A DNA stretch of 64,000 bases from Dentipellis sp. KUC8613. Its lineage: Eukaryota; Basidiomycota; Agaricomycetes; Russulales; Hericiaceae. Location: the NCBI GenBank assembly GCA_002286715.1, contig NSJX01000001.1:373835-437834 (forward strand). The letters run 5' to 3'. Positions 62,745 through 64,000 of the stretch are shown here, piece after piece. Numbering within the stretch: position 1 is the first letter of the stretch; each line of letters begins with the position of its first letter. The position numbers and the translations under genes are program-made. The notes under the pieces were generated by a model. It saw only the letters and a program-made list of their open reading frames with translations, had not been told where the DNA came from and did not search any database.

Positions 62745-63706
62745 AGCGATCGGTGGGTAGGGGTAGGATGGGGTTGGGGCGTAGGGGAACGTTTGAGTAG
62801 ATGGTAGTATGGGGATGGAGGAGGGGAGTGAGACGTGGTGAGCAGGGGCGGGGAGCGGCGGTTTTATACAGAATGAACCGGATCTGGCCCTTTGATGTAC
62901 ACAATGAGTTCTGGGAGACAAGGTCCAGTGAGCAGCCTCGAGGACGCCAGGCAGGGAATGGTTCCGGGGGTGGAATACGTCAATGCGTGTTTAGCCAAAG
63001 CGCGCTGTGAAAGGAGCGTCGAAGTCCTGGTGATTCGGAGTGCGGTTGGAGGCCGATAGAGAGTCTTTGGCACGCGCTCGACGGCGTGCACTTGCCCCAC
63101 CGCTTGATCAGACAACTGAGAGCCGGCTGCTTGTACGGTTAAAGATAGATGGATACGCACCGAACAGAGTTATATACGCAGCGCGATAGTAGGAACTGTC
63201 AGAGCAAGCGGCCGTCACCGCGAAGCAGGTTGTGAGAGCCCGACGAGCCATTGGTGAACGCGGCTCCATCGCCCTTGCAGCCTTCGTTGGCACTTCATTT
63301 CCGGGGAAGCAGCCAGGCAGCAGCCTCGTGCAAACCGGATGTCTCGAATTGCGTGGCTTGCCGATGGATCTCAATTTGAAGATGCTCCGGGGTCAAAGTG
63401 GAGAACAGGGCCAAGTCGGCTGCAGCATGAGGAATGCCATACGCCTGGGCGTCGTTCACCCGCCGTCCCAGGCGTGAGTGTCGCTTGACAAGACGCGTCA
63501 AGACGCGCGCCTCCAGCTGAACGTGAACCTTAACGCCACTACCGCGTCCCATGGCAGATTTCTCCGAACCTGGGCCACATTCTAGTGGAGCTGCAGGATA
63601 CGAGTATTGATGAGTTAGAGCAGGCCGTTCTCTCCGACGGCAAAGAAAGAGGTCCTCTTCCTCAGCTTCGGCTTCATGCAGAGTATGGAAATCTAGTCCA
63701 AAACGT
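62745..63706. other. Intergenic region
   Basis: About 960 bp. The left part is the promoter of the previous gene. Minus-strand open frames at 63108-63374 and 63295-63750 have no motif, and the latter overlaps the tRNA. Confidence 0.45.
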
Positions 63707-63790
63707 TGACCCCTGCCCGGATTGAACGGACGACCTTGAGGAGGTTCCAATTTGCTGGAATCTCACGCTCTACCACTGAGCTAAGAGGTC
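63707..63790 (-). tRNA. tRNA-Trp (CCA) with a 12-nt intron
   Basis: Minus strand. Acceptor stem GACCTCT pairs with AGGGGTC, discriminator A. D arm GCTCAGTGGTAGAGC, T arm GTCCGTTCAATCCGGGC. The anticodon arm starts TGAGA, then TTCCAG with anticodon CCA; an intron follows position 37 (about CAAATTGGAACC), whose TGGAA pairs with TTCCA of the anticodon, the usual arrangement in eukaryotic pre-tRNAs. Removing 12 nt leaves a normal 72-nt tRNA. The last pair of the anticodon stem (31-39) is A-C, a mismatch. Confidence 0.9.
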
Positions 63791-64000
63791 ATGTTTAACA
63801 TCATAAACAGTACAACCATCAGTAGGTGAATGTTTTGTCCGCTTCGTCTTCAAGTTCTTCCTCTTTTTCAAACCTATCTCTCTTTCTAAATCAAACCTTT
63901 GAATCTGCTGGATCCATAGTCCCAATATGCCAGCACAACCGGACAGCTAGTGTCATCGGGTAGGTGCCATGTGTAATGCCTCGACATTGACAATTTACAA
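63791..64000. other. Right edge of window
   Basis: About 210 bp upstream of the tRNA gene; CT-rich stretch at 63837-63875, nothing else supported. Confidence 0.4.

Overview
The window is nuclear DNA of a filamentous basidiomycete, most likely an Agaricomycete. The genes are GC-rich, densely packed and on both strands. Almost every gene is cut by many introns of about 45-65 bp with GT(A/G)NGT donors and CTRAY-like branch sites. Several products belong to families that I know mainly or only from mushrooms (DUF6535 protein, conserved Ser-rich coiled-coil protein, serine-rich C2-like cytoskeletal/nuclear unknowns). Coordinates below are genomic spans from start codon to stop codon; exon joins were made by hand from splice signals and reading frame.

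Layout, left to right. 0.26-3.94 kb (-): conserved Ser-rich coiled-coil protein. 4.5-5.4 (+): isochorismatase-like hydrolase. 5.6-6.7 (-): secreted NucA/NucB-type DNase. 7.9-9.8 (-): SAM O-methyltransferase. 10.2-10.6 (+): DUF1748 protein. 10.85-11.35 (-): OST2/DAD1. 11.55-12.74 (+): mitochondrial ribosomal protein with Fe-SOD fold. 13.1-16.3 (-): DUF6535 membrane protein, whose large last exon lies in an almost CpG-free block. 16.5-18.3 (-): AP-3 mu subunit. 18.5-20.6 (+): hexokinase. 21.0-21.9 (-): ATP synthase subunit d. 22.4-24.05 (-): ELL-associated factor. 24.5-25.15 (+): small secreted protein, followed by a decayed copy. 26.6-26.8 (-): U2 snRNA. 27.1-28.3 and 29.2-30.9 (-): two tandem ferritin-like Rds1-type secreted proteins. 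31.9-34.0 (-): serine carboxypeptidase with an apparent AT-AC intron. 34.3-36.5 (+): NOP58. 36.5-41.9: gene-poor, microsatellite-rich. 41.9-43.5 (-): Atf1-type bZIP factor. 45.7-48.4 (-): cytochrome P450. 48.9-50.7 (-): DUF3445 haem N-demethylase-like gene with an apparent frameshift. 52.3-54.2 (+): GPC acyltransferase. 54.8-57.1 (-): GMC oxidoreductase. 58.6-60.1 (-): tRNA adenosine deaminase TAD1. 60.6-61.2 (+): small basic conserved protein. 61.6-62.7 (-): conserved basidiomycete protein. 63.7 (-): intron-containing tRNA-Trp.

Most of the content is housekeeping (glycosylation, respiration, translation, trafficking, rRNA and tRNA modification, splicing). The accessory content is oxidative and secretory: DNase, O-methyltransferase, P450, haem demethylase-like protein, GMC oxidase, carboxypeptidase and small secreted proteins. 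These are scattered and do not form a clear biosynthetic cluster. The strongest unusual signals are the sharply bounded CpG desert over an intact 802-codon exon (about 12.84-15.66 kb), the AT-AC intron in the carboxypeptidase gene, the broken DUF3445 gene, the tandem secreted-protein pseudogene, and the isolated bZIP gene flanked by long strand-skewed non-coding DNA.
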